From positions 1 through 39,479 of the forward strand of contig LGFT01000013.1 in NCBI GenBank assembly GCA_001509375.1: a stretch of DNA of 39,479 nt, written 5' to 3'. The stretch's first letter is position 1, and every line of letters starts with the position of its first letter. The translations under genes and the position numbers were made by a program. The notes below the pieces were generated by a model that was not told the DNA's origin, searched no databases, and saw only the letters and a list, made by a program, of their open reading frames with translations. The DNA is from Methanothrix harundinacea. GTDB lineage: Archaea > Halobacteriota > Methanosarcinia > Methanotrichales > Methanotrichaceae. Shown in pieces: positions 19,203 to 27,691 of this stretch.

Positions 19203-19973
19203 ATGACGAAAGACCCGGCCTGCAAGCTCACCATAATCGGCGGAGTCGACAAAGACGGAAAAAAAGAGCTTTTGGAGAGGCTTGATATGCGCAGGGGCGA
19301 GATCATAGGGATCGTAGGGCCCACGGGCTCGGGAAAGAGCTCTCTTATAGCCGACATCGAACAGTTCGCCCAGGGGGACACCCCCTCTGGCCGGAAGATT
19401 CTGATCGATGGATGCGAGCCCAGAGCGGAGACGAGGTCAGACCCCCGAAAGAAGCTTATCGCCCAGCTCTCCCAGAACATGCACTTTCTCGCCGACATGT
19501 CCGTCGAGGAGTTCCTCCGGATGCACGCCAAGAGCCGGGGAAGGTCGCCGGAGGTCGTGGACCGGGTGATAGAGCTGGCAAACACCCTCACAGGCGAGCC
19601 GGTCCATCCCGGCCATCACTTGACAATTTTGAGCGGCGGCCAGTCGAGGGCGCTGATGACCGCGGACATCGCCGTCATCAGCGATTCTCCGATCGTCCTC
19701 ATCGACGAGATCGAGAACGCCGGGATCAAGAAGAAGGAGGCCCTGGAGCTTCTCGCGGGAGAGGGGAAGATCGTCGTCGTGGTGACTCACGACCCGATGC
19801 TCGCGTTGATGACATCCCGCAGGATCGTGATGAAGAACGGGGGGATGATGAGGGTGATCGAGACGAGCTGTGAAGAGCAGAAGGTCTGCGAGGACCTGGC
19901 AAAAGTCGACGACTGGTTGATGGACCTCCGGGAGACGATCAGGCGGGGCGAGGTGGTGGGGGCCGCGCTTTGA
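19203..19973 (+). CDS. Lone ABC-type ATPase in the cysteate synthase operon, 256 aa
   Basis: A single ABC nucleotide-binding domain with Walker [10 protein letters not shown] (about 39-47), signature LSGGQ (about 143-147), Walker B IVLIDE (about 164-169) and the switch histidine in VTHDP (about 196). It begins with a short strand-turn segment ([15 protein letters not shown]) before the ATPase core. No membrane partner or binding protein is encoded in the operon, so it need not be a transporter subunit; soluble ABC ATPases also act in maturation, as with component A2 of methyl-CoM reductase activation. An upstream in-frame TTG overlaps the previous stop, but GGAGG is eight bases from the ATG at 19203, so that start is preferred. 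Its stop overlaps the next start (TTGA). Role inferred from context only. Confidence 0.85.
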   Translation: MTKDPACKLTIIGGVDKDGKKELLERLDMRRGEIIGIVGPTGSGKSSLIADIEQFAQGDTPSGRKILIDGCEPRAETRSDPRKKLIAQLSQNMHFLADMSVEEFLRMHAKSRGRSPEVVDRVIELANTLTGEPVHPGHHLTILSGGQSRALMTADIAVISDSPIVLIDEIENAGIKKKEALELLAGEGKIVVVVTHDPMLALMTSRRIVMKNGGMMRVIETSCEEQKVCEDLAKVDDWLMDLRETIRRGEVVGAAL

Positions 19974-20668
19974 AGCTTGCAGTGATCGCAGGAACGCCGG
20001 GCTCGGGAAAGACCTCGGTTCTGATCCACGCCGCAAAGAGCCTCCTGAGGGAGGGCATCCATCCCGCCGTAGTCAAGATCGACTGTCTATGGACCGAGGA
20101 CGACAAGCGGTTCCAGCGACTGGGAGTGCCCGTGGCCGTGGGCCTGGCAAAGGACATGTGTCCTGACCACTACTCGATCTACAACGTCGACGAGATGCTG
20201 GAGTGGGCGAGGGATCAAAAGGCCGACGTCCTTCTGAATGAGACGGCGGGGCTCTGCCTGAGGTGCGCCCCATATCCCGATTCGTGTCTTGCCGTATGCG
20301 TCATCGACGTCACCACCGGGCCGAACGCGCCCCTGAAGGTGGGGCCGCTTCTGACGACGGCGGACGTCGTCGTGGTGACGAAGGGGGACATGGTCTCCCA
20401 GGCCGAGAGGGAGGTCTTCCGAGAGAGGATCCTGGAGACAAACCCTGCTTGCAGGATCGTAGAGGCGAACGGCCTTTCCGGCAAGGGGGCTTCTGAGCTC
20501 GCCGAGCTGATCAGGGAGGGGCCAAAGGTCGGCGATGAGATGCTTCTGCGGCACAACCCGCCCCTGGCGATATGCACCCTCTGCACCGGGGAGCTCCGGG
20601 TATCAAAGGAGCATCATCGGGGGGTTCTCCGCCACTTGGACGGGTTTTTGGAGTACTCCGGGGAATAA
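19970..20668 (+). CDS. UreG/HypB/CobW-like (SIMIBI) GTPase with cysteine clusters, 232 aa
   Basis: A P-loop GTPase of the metallochaperone type: GTPGSGKTS at 8-16, an acidic switch region ([13 protein letters not shown], about 37-48), [10 protein letters not shown] at 90-99 where UreG and HypB carry their Walker B/metal region, and TKGD at 137-140 as the base-recognition motif (NKxD variant). Cysteines 96, 99 and 106 and a C-terminal C-x2-C (202, 205, in ICTLCTGE) could bind metal or an iron-sulfur cluster. The start is a TTG overlapping the upstream TGA by four bases, implying translational coupling. Relatives insert Ni or other metals, or handle corrinoid enzymes. Here the partners are an ABC ATPase and a 4Fe-4S protein, so a cofactor-loading role is plausible but unproven. 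Confidence 0.85.
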   Translation: MKLAVIAGTPGSGKTSVLIHAAKSLLREGIHPAVVKIDCLWTEDDKRFQRLGVPVAVGLAKDMCPDHYSIYNVDEMLEWARDQKADVLLNETAGLCLRCAPYPDSCLAVCVIDVTTGPNAPLKVGPLLTTADVVVVTKGDMVSQAEREVFRERILETNPACRIVEANGLSGKGASELAELIREGPKVGDEMLLRHNPPLAICTLCTGELRVSKEHHRGVLRHLDGFLEYSGE

Positions 20669-20733
20669 AGAGGTGCAGAAGTTAGCGATTTTTTGGGAGG
20701 TTTTGAGATCAGGTGTGAGCGAAGGTGTGCTGG

Positions 20734-21432
20734 ATGAAGGAGAGGGAGATCGCAAAGCTTCTTCCCGGCTACAACTGTGGTGAGTGCGGGTTCAAGAACT
20801 GCCGGGAGTTCTCCCGGGCCCTTCTGAGAAGCAAAGACCTCTACCCATGCCTATGTCCCTTCCTCGACCAGGAGAGGCACCTCGCCGAGAGGGAGAAGAT
20901 CGAAGAGATCCTTCCCGAGATGAGACGGCTATGGCGCGAGGGGGGAGGAGAGGGACGATTGGATGAAGAGGTCGAGGCCGAGATCCGGGGCGTCATCGAC
21001 GGCCTGGCGGCGGACTTCGCCCTGGCGCCGCTGCCGGGCGAGCCCTCCTGCCGCGAGGACGTCCACCCCTTCGACCGGGACGCGAAGTTCGAGGTGGGGG
21101 ACGTCCTCCGCTACAGGCCCCTCGGCTGTCCAGTGACTCATTTCGGAAAGATCATCAAGATCTATCATGGCCTGGTCACAGTTCACATGGTGGGGCCCCG
21201 CCACCTCCTGGGGGACGAAAGCTTCGCTCCCAAGGACGTCGGGGTCTGCCTGGTGGCGGCCTTTGAAGGCATCGTCAGCAGGGGTCGGGCCCCCGAGGTG
21301 GGGGAGACGGTGAGCTTTCTTCCCGAGCACTGCATGATGCAGAAGGTCCATTCGGGGGTGATCGTCCACTCCGAGGGGAGGATGGTGAGGATCGAGAGCA
21401 TCGATCTTAAGGTGTGGCAACCGAAGCGATGA
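20734..21432 (+). CDS. 4Fe-4S domain protein ending the cysteate synthase operon, 232 aa
   Basis: The N-terminus carries an Fe-S module of the type found in the CODH/ACS corrinoid protein large subunit: LLPGYNCGECGFKNCREF, with C15, C18 and C23 and then C39-L-C41-P. The following about 60 residues are charged and helical. The C-terminal half (from about FEVGDVLRYRPLGCPVTHFGKIIKIYHGLVTVHMVGP) is beta-rich with further cysteines. It is probably a redox or scaffold partner of the preceding ATPase and GTPase. An in-frame GTG three codons upstream exists, but AAGGTG six bases before the ATG favours 20734. It lies 65 bp after the GTPase stop. Specific function unknown. Confidence 0.8.
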   Translation: MKEREIAKLLPGYNCGECGFKNCREFSRALLRSKDLYPCLCPFLDQERHLAEREKIEEILPEMRRLWREGGGEGRLDEEVEAEIRGVIDGLAADFALAPLPGEPSCREDVHPFDRDAKFEVGDVLRYRPLGCPVTHFGKIIKIYHGLVTVHMVGPRHLLGDESFAPKDVGVCLVAAFEGIVSRGRAPEVGETVSFLPEHCMMQKVHSGVIVHSEGRMVRIESIDLKVWQPKR

Positions 21433-21440
21433 AGGTTTTC

Positions 21441-21509
21441 TTGAGGATCACATGCCTTCCCTTTTGAGGATCGTCTACCACAAATCTTGAGGATCGCCTA
21501 TCTCCATTC
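21441..21509. repeat. Three tandem 23-bp units each starting TTGAGGATC
   Basis: The nonamer TTGAGGATC occurs at 21441, 21464 and 21487, exactly 23 bp apart. The remaining 14 positions of each unit are only partly alike (units 2 and 3 share more). The array fills the 65-bp gap between convergent genes and runs into the last codons of the solute-binding protein. It could be a protein-binding array, part of a transcription end, or an old tandem duplication. Confidence 0.6.
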
Positions 21510-22574
21510 CGGCGGGAAGGCGACGCAAACGACATCGCGCTTCTCGCACTCCTCGTTGAAGATCTCGACCGTCTCCCTGGCGGGAAGACCACGAACTTCC
21601 AAATCTGCGACCCACTCACGGGTCATGTTTTGAAACGCCGCGTGCCACCGCCCCTCTTCCTCTGGCTGCAGGGAGACGAAGACGACGCCGCTCTCGTTCA
21701 GGTCGGCGATGATCTCATCGTAGGTCTCCTTCGTCATGCCGCCCGTGGTCCGGTAGGGGTTTTGGCAGACCTCCTCTATGATGGGCAACAGGTCCTCGGG
21801 GGTCTTATCCCAGGCCTCCAGGTTCATGAAGAGCCCCTCGCCGACGCAGCCGAAGGTGACGAGGGTGCAGTGATCTGCGACGTCACCGAGGCCGAAGGAC
21901 TGAACCATCGAGGGGCAGGTGACAATCCCGCCGATCGTCCCGTTCTCCATCGCCCCTCGAACGGAATCGAGGGGCATGAAGACCGGCTCCGCTCCAATCG
22001 CCTCGATGCACCTGGTCTGAAGGCCACCAGGGCTTCTTATCCGAAGTCCTCTGACGTCTTCAAGGGTGCTCACCGGCTCTTTTGTCCAGAGATGGGAGTT
22101 GATGCAAGGGTTAAGCTCGATCACCTTCACATCCGAGAACTCCTCGCGAAGAGCCCGGTCGTATACGGCGTTTCCTATATCCGTTGAGGTCTCCTTGCAT
22201 TCGATGGAGGCCGGGAGGGAGAGGACGTCGGATAGGGGAAACCGGCCCGGGGTCCAGGTGAGGGTGGCATAGCCCATATCGGACCGGCCGTTGGCGACGA
22301 TCTCGTAGTGCTCGGGCCCCGAACCGAGGACCTCGCCGTCAAAGAGGGCGTAGGTAATCCTGCCACCGCTCCCCACCTTCAGGGCGTCGAGCATCGGGAT
22401 CCAGACGGTCTGGACCTCCATGCTCTCGGAGGGATGCCAGGTGCTGAAGTTTATCGTAATGCCCTCTTCGGAGGAGGGGTGGTCCGAGGCAGTCTCAGCG
22501 CCGATCGTGCTCGCGAAAAAAAGGATCGCAAGGAGGATCGAAACGGGGAGGGTGAAGGCGTATCTCATCTTCAT
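21498..22574 (-). CDS. Orphan TRAP-type (DctP family) periplasmic/extracytoplasmic solute-binding protein, 358 aa
   Basis: Secreted binding protein of tripartite ATP-independent transporters, which usually capture small acids. A signal peptide is visible (about residues 1-26, hydrophobic core PVSILLAILFF, end IGAETA). The mature part has the DctP pattern: a first strand INFSTWHP, a mid-protein LRIRSPGG whose arginine (about residue 180) corresponds to the carboxylate-binding residue of the family, and EAIGAEPVFMPLDSVRGAMENGTI. No DctQ or DctM permease gene lies nearby, so it must work with a distant permease or another system. It converges on the coenzyme M operon; a sulfonate or other acid ligand is only a guess. 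Possible TATA at about 22650-22657 (GTATAAGT, minus strand). Confidence 0.85.
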   Translation of the reverse strand: MKMRYAFTLPVSILLAILFFASTIGAETASDHPSSEEGITINFSTWHPSESMEVQTVWIPMLDALKVGSGGRITYALFDGEVLGSGPEHYEIVANGRSDMGYATLTWTPGRFPLSDVLSLPASIECKETSTDIGNAVYDRALREEFSDVKVIELNPCINSHLWTKEPVSTLEDVRGLRIRSPGGLQTRCIEAIGAEPVFMPLDSVRGAMENGTIGGIVTCPSMVQSFGLGDVADHCTLVTFGCVGEGLFMNLEAWDKTPEDLLPIIEEVCQNPYRTTGGMTKETYDEIIADLNESGVVFVSLQPEEEGRWHAAFQNMTREWVADLEVRGLPARETVEIFNEECEKRDVVCVAFPPEWR

Positions 22575-22689
22575 TCAATATCAGTCTCCCAAACAATTTT
22601 CTTATGCTGCAAACTTGTTGGTATTACTTATCGCCCTTTGGGCTTAGGACTTATACATCCCAATAGTCCATCCTCATTTTCCTCAGAGA

Positions 22690-24408
22690 TCAGTCACATC
22701 CCGGTCCCTTTCGCTCCTTGCCCGTTTCGATTCTCAGCCTCAGCACCTCCTTTTCCAGGATCCTCTTCAGGATCGCGAGAGAGCAGGCGTAGGTGGCCTC
22801 GATCCCCTCATATCCGAGCCCCTTGCTGAGAAGGCTCACCCTCTGGCTGTAAGGTGTATCGGAGGCGTAATGGAGTATTCCGAAGTCAAACCCTCTCTCG
22901 CCTCCAAGCTCGATCTTCTCGCCCTTCTCGCCTCTGCTGGGATGGCTCTCCAGCACGGCCGATAGGTATGGTCCTGCCTCCATCTCGATGCTGTTGTAGT
23001 CGTCCCGTTTGAACTCCTCCATCGCCTCTCTATTGTGGAGGAACGTCCCCCTGACCGTCACCGCCCTCTGATCGTCGAAGACGGCAGAGTCCCGGAGATG
23101 CCCTCTTACTTCTCTCAGGGAGAAGCAGTTCTCAAACGTGAAGAGCCGCCCGGAATGCATATCGAATACGACGGCAGGAATCATCACGTCCCCAAGGCGC
23201 CCGTACATCGTCGCAGCCTTGCCCATGATGTAGACGCCCTTTAGCTCCTCCAGCTTCGATATCGCCTGGGATAGGAGGTAGCGGGCGGAGAGGCCCAGGG
23301 GGTAATCGACGTTCAGGATCAGGGCTCGGCTCTCTTTGAGGGAAGAAAGCCCCCTCATGGTTAGGCGCCCATCCATTCTATCGGGCTGGAGCTTTCCGAT
23401 CTCTATGATCGAGGCCCTGAGATCGACGAACCTAGATCTATCGTGGCGTCTTATGCCGACCTCCTCCTCTGCTGTCCTGAGGGCCCGAAAGCGCTCTTCG
23501 GAACGGAGGTGGGCTTGCATCGAGTAGTAAAGGAGGTTGTCACCGAAGCCCTGGTCGTCGTCTTTGATAAGCTCCCACCTCTTTCTTAGCCGATCGTCCT
23601 CCAGGACGTGAGCCAGGATCTCCTCCCGATTTTTTGCCGCAAAGCCTGATAGGAGGTTTGCCAGACTGTGATCATTGCTGGAGACGAAGTAAACGGGCCG
23701 CCGCTCAATATCGAGACCTCGGAAATGAGAGAGAAATTCCGTGAGCCTGCCGGCCATCGAGTCCCGGTATCTGCTGGGGTCGGCGGAGGCGAACTCAACA
23801 GTGATATCCTTGGGACCGTTGGCGATGGCCGAGAGCTTCTCGCCCCAGCAGGCATCGCCCCAGGCCTTCTGGATCATCTCCCAGTCATCTCGGGAGATGT
23901 GAAGGACCTTTCTCATCTCTTCATTTTTTTCCAGGACCTTCCCGGGGTTTGACGCGATCGCCCTGCCGAGATCCGATCTGACAAGCTTAGAGTGAATCTT
24001 GTTCCATTCCATCTGATAACAGGTGAGGGCAGGGACCAGGTCGTCCAGGTCCGAGGGGCTGCATATATTGGCTGCAAGAGTGCTCCGGCCGTCGAAGAGG
24101 GTCAGTCGGCGCCGAGAACGGGCTTGAACCTGGATGCAACACGACGAATCGATGAGCCCCGAAGATCTGAGGGCGACGTCACTTTTGCCCATCACCACCC
24201 TGTCCACCTTCACGATGCAGTCGGGAAGCCTCCTCGCCGAGTAGAGAAAGGCTGAGACGTCCACCTCGTCGGACGATGCGAGAGGATGTAGGCTCGATCC
24301 CATCCTGGCGTGACCTTCCTCTAGAAGGGAGATCTTGAGGGGACCCAGCTTCAAGAGACCTCGATAGATCCTTATATGCTCCTCGATGGGCGCATACTCC
24401 TGTTTCAT
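22690..24408 (-). CDS. Unknown protein with nucleoside-phosphorylase-like C-terminal part, 572 aa
   Basis: Soluble, no signal peptide. The N-terminal about 370 residues are mostly helical and charged and resemble nothing I recognise. From about residue 385 the sequence reads KGVYIMGKAATMYGRLGDVMIP, then later YNSIEMEAGPYLSA (near 473) and FGILHYASDTPYSQR. The order of a G-rich strand with GDV-IP, an xxEMEA motif and a late SD strand recalls the purine nucleoside phosphorylase/MTA-SAH nucleosidase fold. I believe archaeal and bacterial homologues exist as a family of unknown function (possibly DUF6909; not verifiable here). A GTG four codons upstream is possible, but GGAG before the ATG favours 24408. 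It directly follows the purine permease gene (18-bp gap) and is probably cotranscribed, pointing to purine metabolism. Confidence 0.65.
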   Translation of the reverse strand: MKQEYAPIEEHIRIYRGLLKLGPLKISLLEEGHARMGSSLHPLASSDEVDVSAFLYSARRLPDCIVKVDRVVMGKSDVALRSSGLIDSSCCIQVQARSRRRLTLFDGRSTLAANICSPSDLDDLVPALTCYQMEWNKIHSKLVRSDLGRAIASNPGKVLEKNEEMRKVLHISRDDWEMIQKAWGDACWGEKLSAIANGPKDITVEFASADPSRYRDSMAGRLTEFLSHFRGLDIERRPVYFVSSNDHSLANLLSGFAAKNREEILAHVLEDDRLRKRWELIKDDDQGFGDNLLYYSMQAHLRSEERFRALRTAEEEVGIRRHDRSRFVDLRASIIEIGKLQPDRMDGRLTMRGLSSLKESRALILNVDYPLGLSARYLLSQAISKLEELKGVYIMGKAATMYGRLGDVMIPAVVFDMHSGRLFTFENCFSLREVRGHLRDSAVFDDQRAVTVRGTFLHNREAMEEFKRDDYNSIEMEAGPYLSAVLESHPSRGEKGEKIELGGERGFDFGILHYASDTPYSQRVSLLSKGLGYEGIEATYACSLAILKRILEKEVLRLRIETGKERKGPGCD

Positions 24409-24426
24409 CTCGCTCCGCACCCTATT

Positions 24427-25764
24427 TCAATGAATGAAGCGCTCAAGGTCGATCAACAATAAGAGGGACAGGAGAGCCATCGCCCACATCACCAGTGGCA
24501 CCTGACTTCTCTTACCACATGCCGCCTTCAATACCGTCCAGCTCAGGCAGCCCCAAATTATCCCCTGGGTGATCGAGTAGGTGAGAGGCATCAAAAACAT
24601 CGCCATGAAGAAGGGGATGGCATCGTCGAGCCTCTCCCACCTGACGTAGATGAGGGGCTTGAGCATGAAGACTCCCACCAGCACCAGGGCAGGGGCCGTC
24701 GCCAGGGCGGGAACGATGGAGAGGAGGGGGGAGAGGAAGAGGAAGGGGAGAAAAAGGAGCCCCGTCACCACAGCCGCCAAGCCCGTCCTCCCTCCCTCCT
24801 GGACCCCGGCCGCAGACTCGACGAAGCAGGTGGAGGGGCTGGTCCCAAGGATTGCAGAGACTACGACCCCGATGGCGTTCGCCCGGAGGCTTTTGCTGAG
24901 GTTCCTCGGATCCCCCTCCTCGTCGATGAGGTTTCCGGCCTCGCAGACCCCTACACAGGTGGCTAGGCTGTCAAAAAGACACGAGAGGAGGAATACGAAG
25001 ATCACGGGCCAGAGGGAGAGACCGAGGGATCCGCGAAGGTCGAGCTGGAGGAGGAGGTTGAAGTCGGGAGAGGACCACAAGCCGCCCGGGAGGGTGGGCG
25101 TCACCATCCCCAGGGAGATTTCCACCCCCCAGGCCAGGAGGGCGGTCGCGGCTATCCCCAGGATCAGGCTTCCTCTGACCCTTCTCACCATCAGGACCGC
25201 GGTGAAGATGAACCCGGCCAAAAAGGTCAGGGTCGTGGCACTGATCTTTCCCCAGCCGAGAACCCCGCTCTCCAGGGGAACGACGAACCCCGCCGACTCA
25301 AAGCCCAGTGCAGCGATGAAGAGGCCTATCCCTCCGGCAAAGCCGTAGCGGAGCATCGGCGGTACCCCCTCCAGGATCAGCTTTCTCTTATCGAGGACCG
25401 TCAGGATGAGAAAGATCACTCCGGCCCAGAATACGCACCCCAGGGCCGTATCCCAGGGGACGCCCTCCACCTCCACCACGGTGTAGGCGAAGAGGTAGTT
25501 GATGCTCATCCCCGGGGCCACCACTATCGGGTTTTTGGCGTAAAGCCCCATGAGGATGCTGGAGAAGGCGCTCACCAGGACGGTGGCGGTGAGGACGGCG
25601 TTGAAGGGGAGTCCCGCCTCCGATAGGACCGCTGGGTTCACGAGGATTATGTACATCGTCGCGAGGAAGGCGGTGACCCCCGCCAGAACCTCGGTCTTGA
25701 TCTCGGTCCCGTTGTTGTAAAGGTCAAAGATCCTGGATATCCTGGTTATCATGTCCTTTACCAT
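24427..25764 (-). CDS. NCS2 family purine permease (adenine/guanine/hypoxanthine type), 445 aa
   Basis: Integral membrane importer for nucleobases with about 12-14 hydrophobic segments. Family marks of the AzgA/PbuG branch: TEVLAGVTAFLATMYIILVNPAVL near the N-terminus, VVAPGMSINYLFAYTVV (TM3 substrate region, APGMGLNAFFAYTV in many relatives), SCLFDSLATCVGVCEAGNLIDEEG and GTSPSTCFVESAAGVQEGGRTGLAAV. The divergent neighbour is adenine deaminase, which would convert imported adenine to hypoxanthine. The ATG at 25764 directly follows GGAGGG; an in-frame ATG four codons later, with AAAGGA just before it, is an alternative. Probably cotranscribed with the unknown purine-linked gene downstream. Confidence 0.92.
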   Translation of the reverse strand: MVKDMITRISRIFDLYNNGTEIKTEVLAGVTAFLATMYIILVNPAVLSEAGLPFNAVLTATVLVSAFSSILMGLYAKNPIVVAPGMSINYLFAYTVVEVEGVPWDTALGCVFWAGVIFLILTVLDKRKLILEGVPPMLRYGFAGGIGLFIAALGFESAGFVVPLESGVLGWGKISATTLTFLAGFIFTAVLMVRRVRGSLILGIAATALLAWGVEISLGMVTPTLPGGLWSSPDFNLLLQLDLRGSLGLSLWPVIFVFLLSCLFDSLATCVGVCEAGNLIDEEGDPRNLSKSLRANAIGVVVSAILGTSPSTCFVESAAGVQEGGRTGLAAVVTGLLFLPFLFLSPLLSIVPALATAPALVLVGVFMLKPLIYVRWERLDDAIPFFMAMFLMPLTYSITQGIIWGCLSWTVLKAACGKRSQVPLVMWAMALLSLLLLIDLERFIH

Positions 25765-25909
25765 CCCTCCATCGGAGTCGGCTGATCAGATCTCGTTCTC
25801 GGGGGTTAAGACGGTTTTGACTTTGTCGGCACAGATCGGAGGAAAAGGATAAAACAGGTCTCGACCTTGAGGCTCGAAGAAAGGCAGGATCGAAGGCCGG
25901 TGAAATCTC
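25765..25909. promoter_or_regulatory. Divergent promoter region, purine permease / adenine deaminase
   Basis: 145 bp between two purine genes. Towards the deaminase there is a TATA-like GGATAAAAC at about 25847-25855 and a GGTGA ribosome site at 25899-25903, seven bases before the ATG. No clear TATA is seen for the permease. No obvious purine-riboswitch core was found by eye. Confidence 0.5.
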
Positions 25910-27691
25910 ATGAAGCTCGAAGAACTGATCGCCGCGGCCCGCGGTGAGGTGGAGGTCGACCTCCTCATAGAGGGAGCAGACGTCGTGAACACCCTCTCCG
26001 GCGAGGTATACCGGTCGGACGTGGCGATCTGTGAGGGGACCGTGGTGGGGTTCGACTGTGAAAGCGCGAAAAAGGTATTGGACTTCCCGGGGATGGTATT
26101 GGCTCCGGGGTTCATCGACGGCCACGTCCACCTGGAGTCGGCGATGGTGACCGTCCCCGAGTACGCGAGAGCCGTCGTCCCCCGGGGCACGACGACGGTG
26201 GTGGCAGACCCCCATGAGATCGCCAACGTCCTGGGGGCGGAGGGGATAAGGTACATCCTCGACTCCTCGCGGCTTTCGCCTTTATCCGTCTTCGTGATGC
26301 TCCCCTCCTGCGTTCCTGCGACGCACCTCGAGACCTCCGGAGCTTGTCTGGACGCGACGGCCCTCTCGGAAATCATCGATGAGGAGGGCGTCATCGGGAT
26401 CGCCGAGGTGATGAACTATCCGGGGGTCATCTTCCGAGACCCCTCGGTCCTGGCGAAGATGGGGCTTGCAGGAGAGAGGAGGATCGACGGTCACTGGCCG
26501 AGGATCGATGGCCACTGCCCCCTCCTATCGGGCCGGGACCTCGCCGCCTACGTCGCCGCCGGGATCGGGTCGGACCACGAATGCACCTCCCTGGAGGAGG
26601 CCCGCGAGAAGCTCCGGCTGGGGATGAGGATCATGATCCGGGAGGGGACGGCCGCGAAAAACCTCGACGACCTTCTCCCTCTTGTAAACGAGGTCAACTC
26701 CCGGCGTTTCCTCTTCGTCTCCGACGATCGCCACCCCTCAGATATCCTCCGGGAGGGGCACATCGATTCCATGGTCAAGAGGGCCGTCGGAGCGGGGCTC
26801 GACCCCATTGTCGCAATCCAGATCGCAAGCCTCAACGCCGCCGAGTACTTCGGCCTCCGAGACCTCGGGGCGATCGCTCCAGGCCGGAGGGCTGACATCG
26901 TCGTCCTGGACGACCTCGACAACCTTGGGGTCCAGAGGGTCCTGAAGGACGGGGCCAACGTCGCAGAAGGCGGCCGCCTTCTCACCCCCATCGAAGAGGC
27001 CCCGAGGCCGCGATCGTCATCTATGAATGTCGGCAGGATCGGTCCCGGATCCTTCGATATAAAGGCTGATGGGAATCTGGTCAGGGCGATAGGGGTGATC
27101 CCAAACCAGATCATCACGAGATCTCTCCTGACCAGGCCGAAGGTAGAGGGGGGGAAAGTCGTCGCTGACCTTGATCGCGACCTTCTGGAGATGGCCGTCG
27201 TGGAGAGGCACAATGGAACCGGGAACGTCGGCCTCGGCCTCGTCAACGGGTTCGGCCTCGCGAGGGGGGCGATCGCCACCTCCGTCGCCCACGACTCCCA
27301 CAACATCGCCGCCGTGGGGACCAATCCCGCGGAGATTTATCGGGCGGTCTCGGAGGTTCGAAATATGGGAGGCGGCCTCGTCGTCGTGGACGGTGGTGAG
27401 GTCGAGGCATCCCTCCCGCTCCCGATAGCCGGCCTCCTCTCGGACCGATCGATGGACGAGGTCGCAGAGTTGATCGAGGAGGTGGTGGGGGCGGCAAGAG
27501 CCCTGGGCTCGAGCCTTGAAGATCCCTTCATGACCCTCTCGTTCCTCTGCCTTCCCGTCATCCCGGAGCTGAAGCTGACCGATAGGGGTCTCGTGGACGT
27601 GAACCGGTTCGACTTCGTCTCCCTCTTCGTCGGAGAGGATGAAGAGGATGGAGCCAGGTTGATGGCGAGGGGATCAGGGCCGGGAAGATGA
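25910..27691 (+). CDS. ade: Adenine deaminase, 593 aa
   Basis: Metal-dependent amidohydrolase: adenine + water to hypoxanthine + ammonia. Barrel metal ligands are visible: HVH (H72, H74) in GFIDGHVHLES, Glu166 in GIAEVMNYPGV, a histidine in the IDGHxP motif, H223 in SDHE and Asp272/273 in SDDRHPSD. TTTVVADPHEIANVLG is characteristic of Ade. The C-terminal domain has DSHNIAAVG and LPLPIAGLLSD, also diagnostic. Length is normal for the family (about 550-600). Odd: the IDGHxP motif is duplicated in tandem (separate entry), so two candidate histidines (195 and 202) exist. Its stop overlaps the next start (ATGA). It faces the purine permease across a shared promoter region, consistent with adenine salvage. 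Confidence 0.95.
   Translation: MKLEELIAAARGEVEVDLLIEGADVVNTLSGEVYRSDVAICEGTVVGFDCESAKKVLDFPGMVLAPGFIDGHVHLESAMVTVPEYARAVVPRGTTTVVADPHEIANVLGAEGIRYILDSSRLSPLSVFVMLPSCVPATHLETSGACLDATALSEIIDEEGVIGIAEVMNYPGVIFRDPSVLAKMGLAGERRIDGHWPRIDGHCPLLSGRDLAAYVAAGIGSDHECTSLEEAREKLRLGMRIMIREGTAAKNLDDLLPLVNEVNSRRFLFVSDDRHPSDILREGHIDSMVKRAVGAGLDPIVAIQIASLNAAEYFGLRDLGAIAPGRRADIVVLDDLDNLGVQRVLKDGANVAEGGRLLTPIEEAPRPRSSSMNVGRIGPGSFDIKADGNLVRAIGVIPNQIITRSLLTRPKVEGGKVVADLDRDLLEMAVVERHNGTGNVGLGLVNGFGLARGAIATSVAHDSHNIAAVGTNPAEIYRAVSEVRNMGGGLVVVDGGEVEASLPLPIAGLLSDRSMDEVAELIEEVVGAARALGSSLEDPFMTLSFLCLPVIPELKLTDRGLVDVNRFDFVSLFVGEDEEDGARLMARGSGPGR
26480..26521 (+). repeat. In-frame 21-bp tandem duplication inside the adenine deaminase gene
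   Basis: Two adjacent 21-bp units differing at four positions encode RIDGHWP and RIDGHCP (residues 191-197 and 198-204). Relatives have a single IDGHAPGLSG-like motif here. The second copy keeps the usual continuation (LLSGRDL). The base differences, mostly third positions, indicate the duplication is not brand new and has been kept in frame. Confidence 0.85.
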
